Positions 5,442 to 6,891 of a DNA stretch of 6,891 bases are shown here, one piece after another (position 1 is the stretch's first letter; each line of letters begins with the position of its first letter). The notes beneath the pieces were generated by a model. It did not search any database. It saw nothing but the letters and a program-made list of their open reading frames with translations, and was not told where the DNA came from. Source of the stretch: an uncultured Actinomycetes bacterium (GTDB taxonomy: Bacteria > Actinomycetota > Actinomycetes > Nanopelagicales > Nanopelagicaceae); the NCBI GenBank assembly GCA_903901905.1, contig CAIUSQ010000037.1, positions 1 through 6,891 of the forward strand, given 5' to 3'. The position numbers and the translations under genes were made by a program.

Positions 5442-6891
5442 ATGGCTATTGAGCCTAAAACACCGCGCAAGCGTGCGGTTAAAAAAGTAAATGCAAAAGA
5501 AGTTTCAGCTACATCAGAGACTGACGCTGGAGATCTTAAGAAAACTCCTCGCAAGAAATCAGTACCGGTTCCAGTGTTTCAGGCCGCACCAGATAAACCT
5601 GCTGCCGCGAGTAAAGCTCGTAAAAAAACTGATGATGGTGATAAGAACACTGAACCAACTAAAAAAGAGAGCGTCGCAAATAAATCTGCTGCAGCAAATG
5701 ATGATGGCGAAGATCGCGGTAATCGAAACAAGCGTCGCCGCCGTGGTGGTCGTGGTCGCCGCAAGCCAGGTTCAACAGATGGCGTGAGCACTGAGAGTTC
5801 AGATGATGCAGTGTCAGAGGATTTAACTGGGGATGAAAGCTCTGAAGGTGGAACACATCGCCGTCGCCGTCGCCGCCGTGCAACGGGAGACGATGTAGTT
5901 GCTGGCGAAACAGTTGAAGAAGATGGTGTTATCACCGTCGTTAAAGTTCGTGAAAAACGCGAGCGAGTTGAGCGACCAGTTAGACCTGATCGCAATGACC
6001 GCAACCGTAATCGTCGTGATCGCAATGACCGTGGAGATCGTAATGATCGCGGAGGTCGCAGTGAGTATCGCGAGCCATATCGCAAGCGCCCAACAATTAT
6101 TACTGATGGAGATTTTCTAGCGCGCCGTGAAAATGTTGATCGCGAAATGTTAGTTCGCCAGATCGCAGATCGTACTCAGATCGCCGTTATTGAAGATGGC
6201 GTCATGGTGGAGCACTATGTAAACCGAAACAGCAACGTTTCATATGTTGGAAACGTCTACTTAGGTCGCGTTCAAAATGTTCTTCCATCTATGGAGGCAG
6301 CATTCGTTGATATAGGTAAGGGTCGAAATGCTGTTCTCTATGCAGGTGAAGTAAACTGGGATGCTGCAGGAATCTCTGAGTCGGCACCTCGCAAAATTGA
6401 AACTGTTTTAAAAACTGGTCAGCCAGTTTTGGTTCAAGTTACGAAAGATCCAATCGGACAAAAGGGTGCGCGACTTACAAGCCAGATCTCACTTCCTGGT
6501 CGCTATGTTGTTTATGTTCCAGGCGGAGGAATGTCTGGAATATCAAAGCGTTTACCTGAAGAAGAGCGCTCACGCTTAAAGTCGATTCTGAAGAATTTAA
6601 TTCCTGAAGAAGCTGGTGTCATTGTTCGAACTGCCGCCGAAGGTGTTAGCGAAGAGGATTTAACTAGTGATGTTGCTCGTTTGAAAGCTCAATGGGAAGA
6701 GATCAACGCTAAAAGTCAGAACCCAAACTTTCATCCACCTGCCGCCCTTTATCAAGAGCCAGATCTTGCAGTGCGCGTAATTCGCGATATCTTTAATGAA
6801 GATTTCCGTAAGTTAACTGTTCAGGGATCAACTGCTTGGGATGAAGTTACAAACTACTTGGGCTTTATTGCACCAGAGTTGACTACAAAAA
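5442..6891 (+). CDS. rne: Ribonuclease E/G, N-terminal part (3' end outside window)
   Basis: RNase E/G is the endoribonuclease that starts mRNA decay and processes rRNA and tRNA precursors, cutting single-stranded AU-rich sites with a preference for 5'-monophosphate ends. The frame is open for 483 codons to the right edge. Residues 1 to about 225 are low-complexity and strongly charged: Lys/Ala-rich at first, then Arg-rich blocks at 97-108 and 140-146 (seven consecutive Arg) and an Arg-Asn-Asp repeat (183-206). The conserved part begins near 230. The S1 RNA-binding domain covers about 267-355 (SYVGNVYLGRVQNVLP, then AAFVDIGKG), followed by TKDPIGQKGARLT (334-346). The 5'-sensor region includes VIVRTAAEG (393-401), where Arg396/Thr397 match the 5'-phosphate-binding Arg-Thr of the E. 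coli enzyme by pattern. The catalytic DNase I-like domain and its metal-binding Asp residues lie mostly beyond the window. A long disordered region before the S1 domain is typical of actinobacterial RNase E. GAGGA 9 nt upstream supports the start. Confidence 0.95.
   Translation, partial: MAIEPKTPRKRAVKKVNAKEVSATSETDAGDLKKTPRKKSVPVPVFQAAPDKPAAASKARKKTDDGDKNTEPTKKESVANKSAAANDDGEDRGNRNKRRRRGGRGRRKPGSTDGVSTESSDDAVSEDLTGDESSEGGTHRRRRRRRATGDDVVAGETVEEDGVITVVKVREKRERVERPVRPDRNDRNRNRRDRNDRGDRNDRGGRSEYREPYRKRPTIITDGDFLARRENVDREMLVRQIADRTQIAVIEDGVMVEHYVNRNSNVSYVGNVYLGRVQNVLPSMEAAFVDIGKGRNAVLYAGEVNWDAAGISESAPRKIETVLKTGQPVLVQVTKDPIGQKGARLTSQISLPGRYVVYVPGGGMSGISKRLPEEERSRLKSILKNLIPEEAGVIVRTAAEGVSEEDLTSDVARLKAQWEEINAKSQNPNFHPPAALYQEPDLAVRVIRDIFNEDFRKLTVQGSTAWDEVTNYLGFIAPELTTK
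5988..6050 (+). repeat. Degenerate Asp-Arg-Asn-Asp repeat within rne
   Basis: The 14-nt word GATCGCAATGACCG occurs at 5988-6001 and again at 6018-6031, with a degenerate third copy from 6036 (GATCGTAATGATCGC). The units are in frame and encode DRND-type motifs at residues 183-206 of the RNase E disordered region. Copies differ mainly at third codon positions, which points to an older in-frame expansion kept for its Arg/Asn/Asp composition and not to a recent duplication. Confidence 0.75.

Noticed and set aside
5491..5787. 98-codon plus-strand open frame overlapping rne
   Set aside because: Out-of-frame shadow of the rne low-complexity region; the sequence is Lys/Gln/Leu-rich nonsense with no motif, and the rne frame continues into clear S1-domain homology.
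5859..5879. CGCCGT run as a microsatellite or CRISPR-like repeat
   Set aside because: It is a short in-frame run of Arg codons within rne, without spacers and without further copies.
5579..6085. 168-codon minus-strand open frame rich in Arg and Ser
   Set aside because: It is the antisense of the Arg-codon-rich 5' part of rne; the repeated CGC/CGT codons read as Arg/Ala on the other strand and suppress stops. There is no Shine-Dalgarno and no recognisable domain.

Overview
The window reads as a chromosomal housekeeping locus of a low-GC actinobacterium. By eye GC is in the mid-40s percent, with many Ala, Gly and Arg codons ending in A or T. The actinobacterial assignment is inferred from three things: the MreB C-terminus (EFEALEKVL...PRR style), the actinobacterial-type PBP2 with extra cysteine-bearing segments, and an RNase E whose long Arg-rich disordered region comes before the S1/catalytic part. 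Low GC, compact spacing and an mreBCD-pbp2-rodA-rne order would fit small freshwater actinobacteria (Nanopelagicales/acI-like). That genus-level guess comes from memory and is not proven here.

Layout, all on the + strand: mreB (3' part, cut by the left edge, to 574), mreC (587-1510), mreD (1516-2037), class B PBP2/mrdA (2034-4124), rodA (4124-5284), a 157-nt intergenic region (5285-5441), then rne (5442 to the right edge, 5' part only). The first five genes are packed with gaps or overlaps of 12, 5, -4 and -1 nt and are almost certainly one transcript. Together they encode the elongasome. MreB filaments, linked through MreC and MreD, position the RodA glycosyltransferase and PBP2 transpeptidase pair that makes lateral-wall peptidoglycan.

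The intergenic region is the only non-coding stretch of note. It holds a candidate sigma70-type promoter, a GC-rich bulged hairpin (5325-5370), a T6 tract, and a small perfect hairpin (5411-5424) just before the rne Shine-Dalgarno sequence. TAGCGC occurs three times there, so alternative pairings are possible. This looks like a structured 5' leader of rne and is the best candidate for regulation in the window, by analogy with RNase E autoregulation elsewhere. The analogy is functional only; no homology is claimed.

No mobile element, CRISPR array, tRNA, rRNA or credible minus-strand gene was seen. Apart from the rne leader and the low-complexity protein segments, I regard this as an ordinary conserved region and did not find a new multi-gene system in it.
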